Shown: positions 33,233 through 44,681 of the stretch, piece after piece
Numbering within the stretch: position 1 is the first letter of the stretch
Layout: every line of letters starts with the position of its first letter
Assembly: GCF_028736035.1 (NCBI RefSeq)
Contig: NZ_CP117866.1
Location: forward strand, 7,378,001 to 7,442,000
Source: Streptomyces sp. T12
GTDB taxonomy: Bacteria; Actinomycetota; Actinomycetes; Streptomycetales; Streptomycetaceae
DNA: 64,000 bases
Reading direction: 5' to 3'
The notes under the pieces: model-generated
Database searches by the model: none
What the model was told of the DNA's origin: nothing
The model's input: only the letters and a program-made list of their open reading frames with translations
Translations under genes and position numbers: made by a program

Positions 33233-33709
33233 ATGGACAGAATTCGTAAGGCATTGATCGGCACGGCCACCGGGGCCGTGCTCCTCGCGGCCGGTGTGGC
33301 TCCGGCCCAGGCGGCCTCGGGGGCGGCCCAGCCGTCCGCGGGGCGTGACTACAAGAGCATCGCCGGCGTGTGCGGTTCGCTGCTGGCCACCGGTGTCAGT
33401 GTCTCCTCGCTGGGGAAGACCATCGCCTCCAAGGGCGCGGGCTGGGTGGGGGCGATCGTCTCCGCCGGCTGCCTGGTGAAGGACGCCAAGGAGTACAGCA
33501 AGGCCTTCAACGCCACCCCGGCGGGCATCGCGAGGCTGAAGAAGATCCAGGCGAAGTACCACAACTACACGTTCAAGCACTTCATGAAGGACTTCGGCTG
33601 CGAGTGGAAGGCGAACCCGCCCGGTGGCGGCACGGACGCCGCTCCGGCCGTCGTGGCCAACAGCACCAGGGCGGCCGGGCACTGGGACTGCAGCTCGGCC
33701 GGAGACTGA
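33233..33709 (+). CDS. Small secreted protein of unknown function
   Basis: 158 residues. The N-terminal signal MDRIRKALIGTATGAVLLAA ends in AQA and the mature protein starts ASGAAQPS. It has four cysteines (about 45, 83, 124 and 150), which may form disulfides, a hydrophobic central part (SSLGKTIASKGAGWVGAIVS) and a Gly/Ala tail. No family recognised. Start ATG at 33233 after GGGGGAA. It is followed after 13 bp by a small membrane protein gene, suggesting an operon. Confidence 0.75.
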   Translation: MDRIRKALIGTATGAVLLAAGVAPAQAASGAAQPSAGRDYKSIAGVCGSLLATGVSVSSLGKTIASKGAGWVGAIVSAGCLVKDAKEYSKAFNATPAGIARLKKIQAKYHNYTFKHFMKDFGCEWKANPPGGGTDAAPAVVANSTRAAGHWDCSSAGD

Positions 33710-33722
33710 GCGGAGGATTCCC

Positions 33723-34010
33723 GTGGACATCACCCTGGCACTCATGCTGGTCGTCGCCGAACTGGCGGTGCTGACCGGTGGGTACCTCGACGCACAGGCA
33801 CACACGCGGCCGAGCAGGGGCGTCCGCGTCACTCGGGCACTCGTCCCGCTGCTCGCCGTGGCGGCGGCCGTGGCGCTGGTGCCGGATCCCGTCTGGAAGG
33901 TGGCGGTGGCTCTCGTCACGCCGGCGCTGGTGAAGGCCACCGACCTCGGGGCACGCCACCTCGGGGCGCCGGCTCCGGGCGGCGGTGAGCCGGCCGGTCG
34001 ACCGCGCTGA
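33723..34010 (+). CDS. Small membrane protein
   Basis: 95 residues from a GTG at 33723 with GGAGGA upstream. Two hydrophobic helices, about 3-20 and 36-68, are separated by a basic loop (HTRPSRGVRVTR), with a Gly/Pro tail. No recognised family. Its close spacing to the secreted protein gene suggests paired function. Confidence 0.65.
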   Translation: MDITLALMLVVAELAVLTGGYLDAQAHTRPSRGVRVTRALVPLLAVAAAVALVPDPVWKVAVALVTPALVKATDLGARHLGAPAPGGGEPAGRPR

Positions 34011-34044
34011 GACCGGCGAGTAGGGCCCGCCGGGGCCCGTGGGT

Positions 34045-34078
34045 GCCGGCTGACGCGCGATACCGCACGTCAGCCGGC
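34045..34078. terminator. Bidirectional hairpin terminator
   Basis: GCCGGCTGACG and its complement (34068-34078) enclose a 12-base loop between convergent genes; the right arm includes the stop codon of the epimerase gene. Confidence 0.65.
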
Positions 34079-34990
34079 CTTCCCGAGGGTCTCGGCGACG
34101 GCCTTCGGGAGCCACTGCCGGGCGGGCGTGAAGCGGAAACCCAGCCGGGTGGCACGGGAGTTGTCCATGCCGTAGGAGCGGCTGAAGGACAGCGGGGAGA
34201 CCTCGCCCACCTCGCCGACCTCGACGTGCCGGAAGACGGCCTTGCCGTCCGGGAGGTGCGCGCTGATCGCGTCGCACAGGTCCTCGGTGGTCAGCAGGCC
34301 GTGCGAGGCGGCGTTGACCGGCCCCGTGAAGTCCTGGCCCACCGCCCAGAACAGGAAGTCGGCGATCTCCTCGACGTGGATGTACGTCGCGGGGTGGTTC
34401 ACCACCGGCACGGTGATCGGCGCACCGGCGCGGATGCGGCTCGCGTAGTGCGTCATGCGGCCCGTGAAGTCGTCGTCCCCGCCCAGCACATGGGCGACAC
34501 GCACCGCCGTGTACGGGAACTCCGGGCCGGCGGCGAAGACGGCCTCCGCCTGCCGCTTTCCCTCGCCGTACTGGACGTCGAGGAACTCCGGGTCGTCCCA
34601 GGGGAGTTCGAGGTCGACGGCCACGCCCAGCGGATCCACGGCCGTCTCGCGCACGGGGGCGGTCGAGTCCTCGTACTCGTACACCTCCACCGTCGACGTC
34701 AGCACGTAACGACGGGTGCGGCCGGTGAAGACCCGGCGGGCGATCTGGGCCTGGCGCGGTGTGTAGCAGACCTGGTCGACGACGGCGTCGAACGTCCGTG
34801 AACCCAGCGCCGCCGTCAGTGACTTCTCGTCGCCGCGGTCGGCGACGAGCTGGACCGCGCCCGGCGGCGGCGCCGACGATCCGCGATTGAGTACCGTCAC
34901 CCGGTCCCCGGCGAGCAGCAGTCGCGCGATCAGCCGCTTGCCGAAATAGCGGTTGCCGCCGATGACCAGTACTTCTCGTGCCTTGCGCAT
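34070..34990 (-). CDS. NAD-dependent epimerase/reductase (SDR)
   Basis: 306 residues. Extended SDR fold: VLVIGGNRYFGKRLIARLLL (7-26) with GGxxxxGxx nucleotide loop, DAVVDQVCYTPR, and LTSTVEVYEYE ... YGEGKRQAE, where the Y-x-x-x-K pair (YGEGK) is the catalytic Tyr/Lys. The substrate is unknown; the family includes nucleotide-sugar epimerases and mRNA-binding relatives. The ATG at 34990 has AGGAGA nine bases upstream; the ATG at 34996 is too close to it. It is divergent from an Lrp-type regulator with 45 bp between, so that regulator is likely to control it. Confidence 0.88.
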   Translation of the reverse strand: MRKAREVLVIGGNRYFGKRLIARLLLAGDRVTVLNRGSSAPPPGAVQLVADRGDEKSLTAALGSRTFDAVVDQVCYTPRQAQIARRVFTGRTRRYVLTSTVEVYEYEDSTAPVRETAVDPLGVAVDLELPWDDPEFLDVQYGEGKRQAEAVFAAGPEFPYTAVRVAHVLGGDDDFTGRMTHYASRIRAGAPITVPVVNHPATYIHVEEIADFLFWAVGQDFTGPVNAASHGLLTTEDLCDAISAHLPDGKAVFRHVEVGEVGEVSPLSFSRSYGMDNSRATRLGFRFTPARQWLPKAVAETLGKAG

Positions 34991-35035
34991 GACCATAATT
35001 CTCCTGGCCCCGCACCGCGTCCTGAAGGGGAACAC

Positions 35036-35554
35036 ATGGGAGATCAGGCCTCCGTGCCGAAAGAACCACGGCATCTGCGCCCGGCCGCCGACGAAATATC
35101 GGTGGCCTTCGACGCCGTGGACCGGCAGATCCTCGAACTGCTCCAGACCGACGGCCGGATCAGGCTCAGCGAGCTCGGCCGCCGCGTGCGACTCAGCCCG
35201 GCAGCCGTCACCGAGCGGGTACGGCGGCTGGAGGCGGCGGGCGCGATCACGGGATACGGCGCCCATGTCGCCCCCGCCCGGCTCGGCTACGGCATCCAGG
35301 CATTCATCCGGGTCAACCCGCACGGCGGCTACACCCTCAAGCACCCCCGCACCCTGGAGCTGCTCGACCGCCCGGAGATCATCGAGGTCCACCACGTGGT
35401 CGGCGAGGACTGCTGGATCCTCAAGGTCGCCGTCGAGGACACCGTCCACCTGGAGGACGTCCTCGAACAGACCTCGGCGCTGGGCCGTACGACGACGTCG
35501 ATCGTGCTGTCCTCCCCGCTGCGCAGAAAGCCGCTCCTGCCGCGGTTGCCCTGA
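35036..35554 (+). CDS. Lrp/AsnC-family transcriptional regulator
   Basis: 172 residues. N-terminal HTH (QILELLQTDGRIRLSELGRR, then VRLSPAAVTERVRRLEAAG, about 32-75) and a C-terminal RAM ligand/oligomer domain (GYGIQAFIRVNPHG ... VHHVVGEDCWILKVAVED). These proteins respond to amino acids. It is divergent from the epimerase gene with a shared 45-bp control region. Start ATG at 35036 after GAAGGGG. Confidence 0.92.
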   Translation: MGDQASVPKEPRHLRPAADEISVAFDAVDRQILELLQTDGRIRLSELGRRVRLSPAAVTERVRRLEAAGAITGYGAHVAPARLGYGIQAFIRVNPHGGYTLKHPRTLELLDRPEIIEVHHVVGEDCWILKVAVEDTVHLEDVLEQTSALGRTTTSIVLSSPLRRKPLLPRLP

Positions 35555-35583
35555 CGTCGGCGTCAAGGATTACGTTCGTAGGC

Positions 35584-35970
35584 ATGCGAATCGGCGAGCT
35601 GGCCGCACGGGCCGGGACCACGACGCGCACGTTGCGCTACTACGAGTCGCGAGGGCTGCTGCCCGCGCGGCGCAGCGGCAACGGCTACCGGACGTACGAC
35701 GAGAGCGACCTGAAACTGCTCCGGCAGATCCGCACGCTCCAGGACTTCGGGTTCGACCTGGAGGAGACGCGGCCGTTCGTGGAGTGTCTGCGGGCCGGGC
35801 ACCCGGAAGGCGACACGTGCCCCGCCTCGCTCGCGGTCTACCGGCGCAAGCTGGACGAACTCGACGCGCTGATCGGGGAGTTGCAGGCCGTGCGCGCCAA
35901 GATCGGCCTGCGGCTCGCGCTCGCCGAGGGGGAACCACCGTTGTGCGAACTGGGAGGGCAGGAGCTGTGA
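35584..35970 (+). CDS. MerR-family regulator with conserved cysteines
   Basis: 128 residues. MerR HTH at the N-terminus (MRIGELAARAGTTTRTLRYY, wing ESRGLLPARRSGNGYR), coiled-coil dimer helix (about 80-112) and cysteines at 68, 79 and 121. The cysteines and the coupled thioredoxin gene suggest redox or metal sensing, though this is not the SoxR [2Fe-2S] pattern. The stop overlaps the thioredoxin start (GTGA). Confidence 0.9.
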   Translation: MRIGELAARAGTTTRTLRYYESRGLLPARRSGNGYRTYDESDLKLLRQIRTLQDFGFDLEETRPFVECLRAGHPEGDTCPASLAVYRRKLDELDALIGELQAVRAKIGLRLALAEGEPPLCELGGQEL

Positions 35971-36299
35971 TCAAGGCGGCGGGCGTGGCAGAGGTGACGG
36001 ACGAGGACTTCGAAGCGGAGGTGATCGGCTCCGAACTGCCGGTGCTGGTGCAGTTCACGGCCGAGTGGTGCGGCCCGTGCCGCCAGCTCGCGCCGGTCCT
36101 GAGCGCCATCGCCGGCGAGGAGGGCGACCGGCTGAGGATCGTCCAGCTGGACGTGGACCACAATCCGGGCACCACGATCGCGTACGGCGTGCTGTCGACG
36201 CCGACGCTGATGGTGTTCCGGGGCGGTGAGCCCGTGAAGTCGATGGTGGGGGCACGGCCCAAGCGCAGGCTCCTGGAGGAGCTCGCCGACGTGCTGTGA
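35967..36299 (+). CDS. Thioredoxin
   Basis: 110 residues with the active site WCGPC (34-38) in VQFTAEWCGPCRQLAPVL and the cis-proline STPTLMVF. It reduces protein disulfides using thioredoxin reductase. The GTG at 35967 overlaps the MerR stop, so expression is coupled to that regulator. A classic terminator follows. Confidence 0.95.
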   Translation: MIKAAGVAEVTDEDFEAEVIGSELPVLVQFTAEWCGPCRQLAPVLSAIAGEEGDRLRIVQLDVDHNPGTTIAYGVLSTPTLMVFRGGEPVKSMVGARPKRRLLEELADVL

Positions 36300-36323
36300 C
36301 CCGCTTCGGTCACTTCGAGTACG

Positions 36324-36361
36324 AAGAAAACCCCCGGGCAATTGCGCCCGGGGGTTTTCTT
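36324..36361 (+). terminator. Intrinsic terminator after thioredoxin gene
   Basis: AAGAAAACCCCCGGGC and its complement form a 16-bp arm with a six-base loop, ending in TTTTCTTT; a textbook rho-independent terminator. Confidence 0.92.
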
Positions 36362-36379
36362 TGCGTATATTCAATGGTT

Positions 36380-36416
36380 CGCGACTTCGATTCGGATTGG
36401 GCCCGACGAAGTCGCG
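36380..36416. promoter_or_regulatory. Inverted repeat upstream of the HelD-like gene
   Basis: CGCGACTTCG and CGAAGTCGCG form perfect 10-bp arms separated by 17 bp, about 40 bp upstream of the start at 36458. The spacing puts the arm centres about 27 bp apart, so a dimer or an mRNA hairpin is possible. No rifamycin-associated element (RAE) sequence was recognised here. Confidence 0.5.
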
Positions 36417-36457
36417 GTGAAGTCCAGTGAGCACACTATATCCGGGCGGGAGCAGAA

Positions 36458-38719
36458 TTGTCAAACACCGCATTGCAAGACGGTGAAATGCGACGCGAGC
36501 AGGAATTCATCGATTCCCTGTACACGCGCGTGGACGCGCTGCGCGGCGACACCGAGACCTCCGTCGGGGACGCGCTCGCCCAGGGCAACACGCCCATGCA
36601 GGCCCGACTGGAGCGGGACATCCTCGTCGCCGAGCGCTCGGGGCTGCTCGCCGCGCTGAACGCGGTGGACGGCTCGCTGTGCTTCGGCCGGATCGACCTC
36701 GCCTCGGGCGTCAGCCACCACATCGGCCGCATCGGCCTGCGCACCGACGACGCCGAGCGCACCCCGATCCTGATCGACTGGCGGGCCGACGTCGCCCGCC
36801 CCTTCTACCTGGCCACCGGTCACACCCCGATGGGCATCAGGCGCAGGCGGCACATCACGACCAGCGGCCGCACGGTCACCGCCCTGCACGACGAGATCCT
36901 CGACCTGGGGGACCAGGAGCGGACCGGCCACGAGGACCCGACCGGCGACGCCGTGCTGCTCGCCGCGCTCGACTCCGCGCGCACCGGCCGGATGAGCGAC
37001 ATCGTGCAGACCATCCAGGCCGAGCAGGACGAGATCATCCGGGCGCCGCACCGCGGGGTGCTGGTGGTGGAGGGCGGCCCGGGCACCGGCAAGACGGCGG
37101 TCGCCCTGCACCGCGCCGCCTATCTCCTCTACGAACACCGGGAACTGCTCGCCAGGCGCGCCGTCCTGATCGTCGGCCCCAACCCCGCCTTCCTCGGCTA
37201 CATCGGCGAGGTCCTGCCCGCGCTCGGCGAGACGGGCGTGCTGCTGTCCACCGTCGGCGAACTGTTCCCCGGCGTACGGGCGACGGCGGCCGACACCCGC
37301 GAGGCGGCCGCGGTGAAGGGCCGCGCCGACATGGCGGACGTACTCGCCGAGGTCGTACGCGACTGGCAGGCGCTGCCCGACCCGGTGATCGCGATCGAGC
37401 ACGACCGCGAGGTCCTGATGCTCGACGACGACCTGGTGCGGATGGCCCGCGAGCGCACCCGGGCCGCGAAGCTCCAGCACAACGCGGCCCGTGAGCACTT
37501 CGAGGGCCACATCCTCAACACGCTGACCGAGCTGTACGCCGAGCGGGTCGGCACCGACCCGTACGACGGCTCCAGTCTGCTGGATCCCGCCGACATCACC
37601 CAGATCCGGGACGAGATCGCCGAGAACCCCGAAGTGTGGGCGGCCATCGACCAGTTGTGGCCGCGGCTGACCCCGCAGCGCCTGGTCGCGGACTTCCTCG
37701 CCGACCCCGTGGGCTACCTCCCCGACGAGGACGCGGCCGCGATCCGCCGGACCGTGACGCGGGCGTGGACCGTGGCGGACGTACCGCTGCTGGACGAGGC
37801 CGCCGAACTGCTCGGCGAGGACGACCGGGTGGCGCGGGCGCGGGCCGAGCGTGAGCGGGAGACGCAGGTCGCGTACGCGCAGGGCGTTCTGGACGTGTCG
37901 TACGCCTCCCGGACGTACGAGTTCGAGGACAAGGAGGACGACGACAGCGAGGTGCTCTCCGCGCACGACATCATCGACGCCGAGCGCTTCGCCGAACGCC
38001 ACGAGGAGGACGACCACCGCAGCGCCGCCGAGCGGGCGGCGGCCGACCGGACCTGGGCGTTCGGGCACATCATCGTCGACGAGGCGCAGGAACTGTCGCC
38101 GATGGCCTGGCGGCTGCTCATGCGGCGCAGCCCCACCCGCTCGATGACGCTGGTCGGCGACCCGGCCCAAACGGCCGAGGCGGCCGGCGTCGGTTCCTGG
38201 GCAGGCATCCTGGAGCCCTATGTCGAGGACCGCTGGGAGCACACCCGCCTCGGCGTCAACTACCGCACGCCGTCCGAGATCATGGACCTCGCGGCGGCCG
38301 TGGTGCGGGCCGAGAACCCCGGCTTCGAGCCCCCGAGTTCGGTGCGTTCGACGGGGGTACGGCCTTGGGTGCGCGCGACCGACGACCTGCCGGACGCCGT
38401 CGCCAAGGCGGTCGTGGAGCTGACCCCTGCCGAGGGGCGCCTCGCGGTCATCGCGCCGCGCCATCTGCACCGCAGGCTGGCGGCGCGGCTGGACGGGGTG
38501 ACTGCCGGAGCGGAGCCCGACCTCACGCGGACCGTCGTCCTCCTCGACCCGCGTCAGTCGAAGGGGCTCGAGTTCGACTCGGTGCTGGTGGTGGAGCCGG
38601 GGCTGTACGGCACGAGCGACCTGTACGTGGCGCTGACGCGCGCCACGCAGCGGCTCGGGGTGCTGCACACGGGGCGGCTGCCGCGCGGTCTGGCCGAGAG
38701 CGCGGCGGCGTCGGGCTGA
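36458..38719 (+). CDS. HelD-like superfamily 1 ATPase (RNA polymerase-interacting)
   Basis: 753 residues from a TTG at 36458, with GGGAG ten bases upstream. An N-terminal coiled-coil arm (about 10-60) is followed by a UvrD/RecD-like P-loop (VVEGGPGTGKTAVALHRAAY, about 203-222), an acidic insertion (FEDKEDDDSE, about 488), IVDEAQELSPMAWRLL (about 538), GDPAQT and YVALTRATQRLGVL. This is the actinobacterial HelD class that removes or recycles stalled RNA polymerase; S. venezuelae HelR of this class gives rifampicin tolerance. Flanked by terminators, so monocistronic. Confidence 0.9.
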   Translation: MSNTALQDGEMRREQEFIDSLYTRVDALRGDTETSVGDALAQGNTPMQARLERDILVAERSGLLAALNAVDGSLCFGRIDLASGVSHHIGRIGLRTDDAERTPILIDWRADVARPFYLATGHTPMGIRRRRHITTSGRTVTALHDEILDLGDQERTGHEDPTGDAVLLAALDSARTGRMSDIVQTIQAEQDEIIRAPHRGVLVVEGGPGTGKTAVALHRAAYLLYEHRELLARRAVLIVGPNPAFLGYIGEVLPALGETGVLLSTVGELFPGVRATAADTREAAAVKGRADMADVLAEVVRDWQALPDPVIAIEHDREVLMLDDDLVRMARERTRAAKLQHNAAREHFEGHILNTLTELYAERVGTDPYDGSSLLDPADITQIRDEIAENPEVWAAIDQLWPRLTPQRLVADFLADPVGYLPDEDAAAIRRTVTRAWTVADVPLLDEAAELLGEDDRVARARAERERETQVAYAQGVLDVSYASRTYEFEDKEDDDSEVLSAHDIIDAERFAERHEEDDHRSAAERAAADRTWAFGHIIVDEAQELSPMAWRLLMRRSPTRSMTLVGDPAQTAEAAGVGSWAGILEPYVEDRWEHTRLGVNYRTPSEIMDLAAAVVRAENPGFEPPSSVRSTGVRPWVRATDDLPDAVAKAVVELTPAEGRLAVIAPRHLHRRLAARLDGVTAGAEPDLTRTVVLLDPRQSKGLEFDSVLVVEPGLYGTSDLYVALTRATQRLGVLHTGRLPRGLAESAAASG

Positions 38720-38756
38720 GGGTCCCCGGGGGCCTGCGGCCCCCGGGCCCCGCTTC

Positions 38757-38800
38757 GGCCCTGAAGGGGCCTCGTCCTCGAACGAGGCCCCTTCAGGGCC
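38757..38800. terminator. Bidirectional terminator between HelD-like gene and glgB
   Basis: A 19-bp perfect stem (GGCCCTGAAGGGGCCTCGT and complement) with a six-base loop between convergent genes. Confidence 0.9.
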
Positions 38801-38807
38801 GCGAAAA

Positions 38808-41417
38808 CTAAGCCGGACGCAGCCACACCGTCGCCAGCGGCGGCAACGTCAGCCGGATGCTGGCCGGGCGGCCGTGCCACGGCTGGGCCTCCGGCTTGAG
38901 CGGGTCGGGGTTGGTGACGTCGCTGCCGCCGTACTTCGCCGCGTCGGTGTTCAGCGACTCGTGCCAGGCCGGGACGTCGTCCGGAACCCCGAGGCGGTAG
39001 TCGTGCCGGACGACCGGCGACAGATTCGACACCGCCAGCAGCGGGGCGCCCTCGGCGTCGTAGCGCAGGAACGCGAAGACGTTGTCGTCGGCCGCGTCAC
39101 CGACCACCCACTGGAAGCCGGACGGGTCGGTGTCCCGTTGCCAGAGGGCCGGGGTGTGGCGGTAGACGGTGTTCAGGTCGCGGACCAGGTCCCGCACGCC
39201 CCGGTGGTCGGGCTCCGCCCCGTACGCCGGGTCCAGCAGCCACCAGTCCGGGCCGTGCGCCTCGGACCACTCCGCGCCCTGCGCGAACTCCTGGCCCATG
39301 AAGAGCAGTTGCTTGCCGGGGTGGGCCCACATGTAGCCCAGGTACGCGCGGTGGTTGGCCCGCTGCTGCCACCAGTCGCCCGGCATCTTCGACACCAGGG
39401 ACCGCTTGCCGTGCACCACCTCGTCGTGGGAGATGGGCAGGACGTAGTTCTCGCTGTAGGCGTACACCATCGAGAAGGTCATCTCGTTGTGGTGGTACTT
39501 GCGGTGCACCGGCTCCTTGGCCATGTACTCCAGCGAGTCGTGCATCCAGCCCATGTTCCACTTCAGCCCGAAGCCGAGGCCCCCGAAGCCGCCCGGGCCC
39601 GCCACGTGCGTCGGGCGTGTCACGCCGTCCCAGGCCGTGGACTCCTCCGCGATCGTCACGACCCCCGGTACCCGCCGGTACACGGTCGCGTTCATCTCCT
39701 GCAGGAACGCCACCGCGTCCAGGTTCTCCCGGCCCCCGTGCTCGTTCGGGACCCACTGGCCCGGCTCGCGCGAGTAGTCCAGGTAGAGCATGGAGGCGAC
39801 GGCGTCCACGCGCAGGCCGTCGATGTGGAACTCCTCGCACCAGTACGTGGCGTTGGCGACAAGGAAGTTGCGCACCTCGCGCCGCCCGAAGTCGAACTCC
39901 AGGGTGCCCCAGTCGGGGTGCGCGGAGCGCAGCGGGTCCTCGTGCTCGTAGAGCGGACGGCCGTCGAACTCGGCCAGCGCCCAGTCGTCGCGCGGGAAGT
40001 GCGCCGGCACCCAGTCCATCAGGACGCCGATCCCGGCCTGGTGCAGGGCGTCGACCAGGAACTTGAAGTCGTCCGGCGTACCGAGGCGGGCCGTGGGCGC
40101 GTAGAGGCCGGTGACCTGGTAGCCCCAGGAGCCGCCGAAGGGATGCTCGGCGACCGGCATCAGCTCGACGTGGGTGAAACCGAGGTCCTTGACGTACGCG
40201 GGGAGCTGCTCGGCTAGTTGACGGTACGTCAGTCCCGTTCGCCAGGAGGCCAGATGGACCTCGTACACCGAGAACGGCGCCTCGTGCGTCGGGACCTCCC
40301 CCCGCCGCGCCAGCCACTCCGCGTCACCCCACTCGTGCTGCGAGGCGTGCACGATGGACGACGTGTGGGGCGGGGCCTCCGTACGGCGGGCCAGCGGGTC
40401 GGCGCGCAGGGTCTTCGAGCCGTCGGGCCGGGTGATCTCGAACTTGTACAGCTCGCCCTCGCCGATGCCGGGCACGAACAGCTCCCAGACGCCGGTGCCG
40501 CCGAGCGAGCGCATCGGATAGCCCGTGCCGTCCCAGAAGTTGAAGGTGCCGGCCAGGGACACGCCCCGTGCGTTCGGCGCCCAGACCGTGAACCGGGTGC
40601 CGGTCACGCCCTGGTGCGTCATCGGCTCGGCGCCGAGCGCCCGCCACAGCTGCTCGTGCCGTCCCTCACCGATCAGATGCAGATCGAGCTCGCCCAGCGC
40701 GGGCAGGAAACGGTACGCGTCCTCGGTCTCCTGGACCGACCCCTCGTACGCCACGAGGAGCCGGTAGTCCTCCGGTACGTCCCGCAGGGGCAGCAGCCCC
40801 GAGAAGAACCCCTGGGCGTCGTCGTGCAGCTCCGCCCGCAGGTCGCCCGCGACGACGGTGACCGACAGGGCGTACGGCCGAAAGGCCCGGAAGGCGACTC
40901 CGCCGGGCACCGGATGCGCGCCGAGCACGGAGTGCGGGTCGTGGTGGGTGCCGCTGAGGAGACGGTCGCGGTCGACGGCGTCGAGGGCGGGGGAGACGGG
41001 TGCCTCCGGCGGTGGAGCGGCCTTCTCCGGGGACGCCTTCTGTGCCGGGATCTTCTTGGGCGCCGTCTTCTGTGCGGGGATCTTCTTCGCGGAGGCCTTT
41101 TTCGTGGCGGTGCTCTTCGACGCCGTGCTCTTCGCGGCGGTCGTCTTCGTGGTGGCCTTCTTGGCCACGGCTTTCTTGGCGGCTGCCTTCTTGGGGGCGG
41201 TCTTCTTGGCGGCCGCCTTCTTCGACGTGGCTTTCTTCGCGGCCGGCTTCTTCGCCGCAGCGGCCTTCGTCGTCCCCTTCTTCACGGCCTCCGCGGCCTT
41301 CTCGGCGGCTTTCGCCGTCTTCGCTGTCGCCTTCTTCGCGACGCTCGTCTGCTCGGCCGCCTTCTCCGCGGTCTTCTGTTGATCGGAACCGCTGGAGGGA
41401 GTGGTGCGGGGGGTCAC
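38808..41417 (-). CDS. glgB: Glycogen branching enzyme with histone H1-like N-terminal extension
   Basis: 869 residues. From about 150 the protein is a standard GH13 branching enzyme: CBM48-like N domain, then catalytic barrel with [12 protein letters not shown] (nucleophile Asp near 531), [10 protein letters not shown] (acid Glu near 589) and [11 protein letters not shown] (about 664). It transfers glucan chains to alpha-1,6 branches and works on the polymer made by GlgE. Residues 14-130 are an unusual Lys/Ala/Pro stretch with repeats such as AAKKA and APKKIPAQK, like histone H1 tails. The GTG at 41417 is preceded by GAGGAGG and overlaps the pep2 stop, so the extension is really encoded. It adds over 100 residues to the usual length of about 730. 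Confidence 0.95.
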   Translation of the reverse strand: MTPRTTPSSGSDQQKTAEKAAEQTSVAKKATAKTAKAAEKAAEAVKKGTTKAAAAKKPAAKKATSKKAAAKKTAPKKAAAKKAVAKKATTKTTAAKSTASKSTATKKASAKKIPAQKTAPKKIPAQKASPEKAAPPPEAPVSPALDAVDRDRLLSGTHHDPHSVLGAHPVPGGVAFRAFRPYALSVTVVAGDLRAELHDDAQGFFSGLLPLRDVPEDYRLLVAYEGSVQETEDAYRFLPALGELDLHLIGEGRHEQLWRALGAEPMTHQGVTGTRFTVWAPNARGVSLAGTFNFWDGTGYPMRSLGGTGVWELFVPGIGEGELYKFEITRPDGSKTLRADPLARRTEAPPHTSSIVHASQHEWGDAEWLARRGEVPTHEAPFSVYEVHLASWRTGLTYRQLAEQLPAYVKDLGFTHVELMPVAEHPFGGSWGYQVTGLYAPTARLGTPDDFKFLVDALHQAGIGVLMDWVPAHFPRDDWALAEFDGRPLYEHEDPLRSAHPDWGTLEFDFGRREVRNFLVANATYWCEEFHIDGLRVDAVASMLYLDYSREPGQWVPNEHGGRENLDAVAFLQEMNATVYRRVPGVVTIAEESTAWDGVTRPTHVAGPGGFGGLGFGLKWNMGWMHDSLEYMAKEPVHRKYHHNEMTFSMVYAYSENYVLPISHDEVVHGKRSLVSKMPGDWWQQRANHRAYLGYMWAHPGKQLLFMGQEFAQGAEWSEAHGPDWWLLDPAYGAEPDHRGVRDLVRDLNTVYRHTPALWQRDTDPSGFQWVVGDAADDNVFAFLRYDAEGAPLLAVSNLSPVVRHDYRLGVPDDVPAWHESLNTDAAKYGGSDVTNPDPLKPEAQPWHGRPASIRLTLPPLATVWLRPA

Positions 41418-42895
41418 GGGCGGGGCCTCCTCGGCGAGGGTGGGGATGCGGGGGTGGACGGGGACAGGGACGGAGACGGGGACGGGGACGGAGACGGGGG
41501 GTTGGGGCCGGTGTCCGCGGCCAGGCGGCGTATCGCGGACAGCGGTACGGGGAGCCAGTCGGGGCGGTGGCGGGCCTCGTAGACGACCTCGTAGATCGCC
41601 TTGTCGGTCTCGTACGCGCGCAACAGCACCGGATCGGTCCGCGGATCGGCTCCGCTGACCTGCGCGTATCCGGAGCAGTAGGCGGCCCGGCAGGTGTCGG
41701 CCCAGCCCGGTACCGGCGGGTCGGCCGAGTGGGCGGCGTAGTCGAAGGAGCGCAGCATGCCCGCGACGTCCCGCACCGGAGGCTGTGGCATCCGCCGTTC
41801 GGCCAGCGGCTTCGACGGCTCGCCCTCGAAGTCGATCAGCCACCACTGCCCCGCGGGCGAGCGCAGGCACTGTCCGAGGTGCAGGTCGCCGTGGATGCGC
41901 TGGGCGGTCCAGGTGCAGCCCTCGGCGGCCAGGTCGGCCAGCGCCTCGAAGGCGGAGCGCAGGCCGGGCGCGTACGGCCGTAGCGCGGGCACCGCCTGCG
42001 CGGCCGCGTCCAGCCGCTCGACCATGCCGTCGACCAGCTGCTGCACCTGTGCGTGGCCCAGCGTCACGGTCGGCAGGGTGCGGGCCAGCGCCATGTGCAC
42101 CTCGGCGGTCGCGCGCCCGAGCGCCCGCGCCGCGGCGGCGAAGTCCTCGCCCTTGGCCAGTTCGCGCAGCGCCAGCTCCCAGCCGTCCGCCGCGCCCTGC
42201 ACGAACGGCTGGAGCACGCCGAGGACGTAACCCTCGCCGGCCAGTTCCGCCCGGATCCACGCCGTCGGCGCGGGCACCCGGTCGCAGCTCTCGCGGGCCA
42301 GCGCCAGCGGCAGCTCCAGGTCGGGATTGACGCCGGGCACGATCCGGCGCAACAGCTTCAGGATGAACGTATCGCCGTAGACGACCGACGAGTTCGACTG
42401 CTCGGAGGTGACCAGGCGCGGCACCAGGCCGGACCGGATCTCCTGGCTTTCGTCCCGCTCGAAACGCAGCGCGCCGATCCGGGCCCCGGTGCGCAGCGCC
42501 TCCAGGAGCAGCTCGGTGGGGCGGGGGTCGTACAGGGCGTCGTACACCGTGCGTCCGGCGAGCGGGCCCTCGGCCACGTGTCCGATCAGCGCGGGCGCGA
42601 GCCGCGGCGGCAGCGCCTCGCGCTCCCCTATGAGCAGCTGGTAGCAGTCCGCGGGCTGCTCGGGGGCGCCCGAAAGGGGCGCGAGTGGCTGGTGGGCGCG
42701 CACCAGCAGGTGGTACAGGCCCAGCTTGCCGCCGGGCGGCAGCAGCTCGGTGGCCGCCACCAGCGAGAACCCGGTGACCGGACGCCCCTTGCCCGCGAAC
42801 CAGCGCTGCCGTGGCAGCCACTCCCGTAGGAGCGGGTCCAACGACGCAAGGAGGCCGGGAGGGGTCGTAAGGGTGCGGGTGACGGCTTTCGACAT
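41414..42895 (-). CDS. pep2: Maltokinase
   Basis: 493 residues. Aminoglycoside-phosphotransferase-like kinase fold with an N-terminal cap ([20 protein letters not shown]), catalytic loop HGDLHLGQ (about 338) and metal-binding DFEGEP (about 355). It makes maltose 1-phosphate from maltose and ATP for GlgE. The C-terminal 30 residues are a SPSPSP run encoded by hexanucleotide repeats (about 41459-41500). It ends at the glgB start (GTGA) and begins 85 bp after treS. Also called Mak. Confidence 0.95.
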   Translation of the reverse strand: MSKAVTRTLTTPPGLLASLDPLLREWLPRQRWFAGKGRPVTGFSLVAATELLPPGGKLGLYHLLVRAHQPLAPLSGAPEQPADCYQLLIGEREALPPRLAPALIGHVAEGPLAGRTVYDALYDPRPTELLLEALRTGARIGALRFERDESQEIRSGLVPRLVTSEQSNSSVVYGDTFILKLLRRIVPGVNPDLELPLALARESCDRVPAPTAWIRAELAGEGYVLGVLQPFVQGAADGWELALRELAKGEDFAAAARALGRATAEVHMALARTLPTVTLGHAQVQQLVDGMVERLDAAAQAVPALRPYAPGLRSAFEALADLAAEGCTWTAQRIHGDLHLGQCLRSPAGQWWLIDFEGEPSKPLAERRMPQPPVRDVAGMLRSFDYAAHSADPPVPGWADTCRAAYCSGYAQVSGADPRTDPVLLRAYETDKAIYEVVYEARHRPDWLPVPLSAIRRLAADTGPNPPSPSPSPSPSLSPSTPASPPSPRRPRP

Positions 42896-42980
42896 GGCGT
42901 CACGTCCTTTCCCCGGGCCGGTCGGGGTGTTACTGATGCGTGCCCCGGGCGGGGCGGGAGAAACCGCCCCGCCCGGGCTG

Positions 42981-44677
<1,697 letters not shown>

Positions 44678-44681
<4 letters not shown>

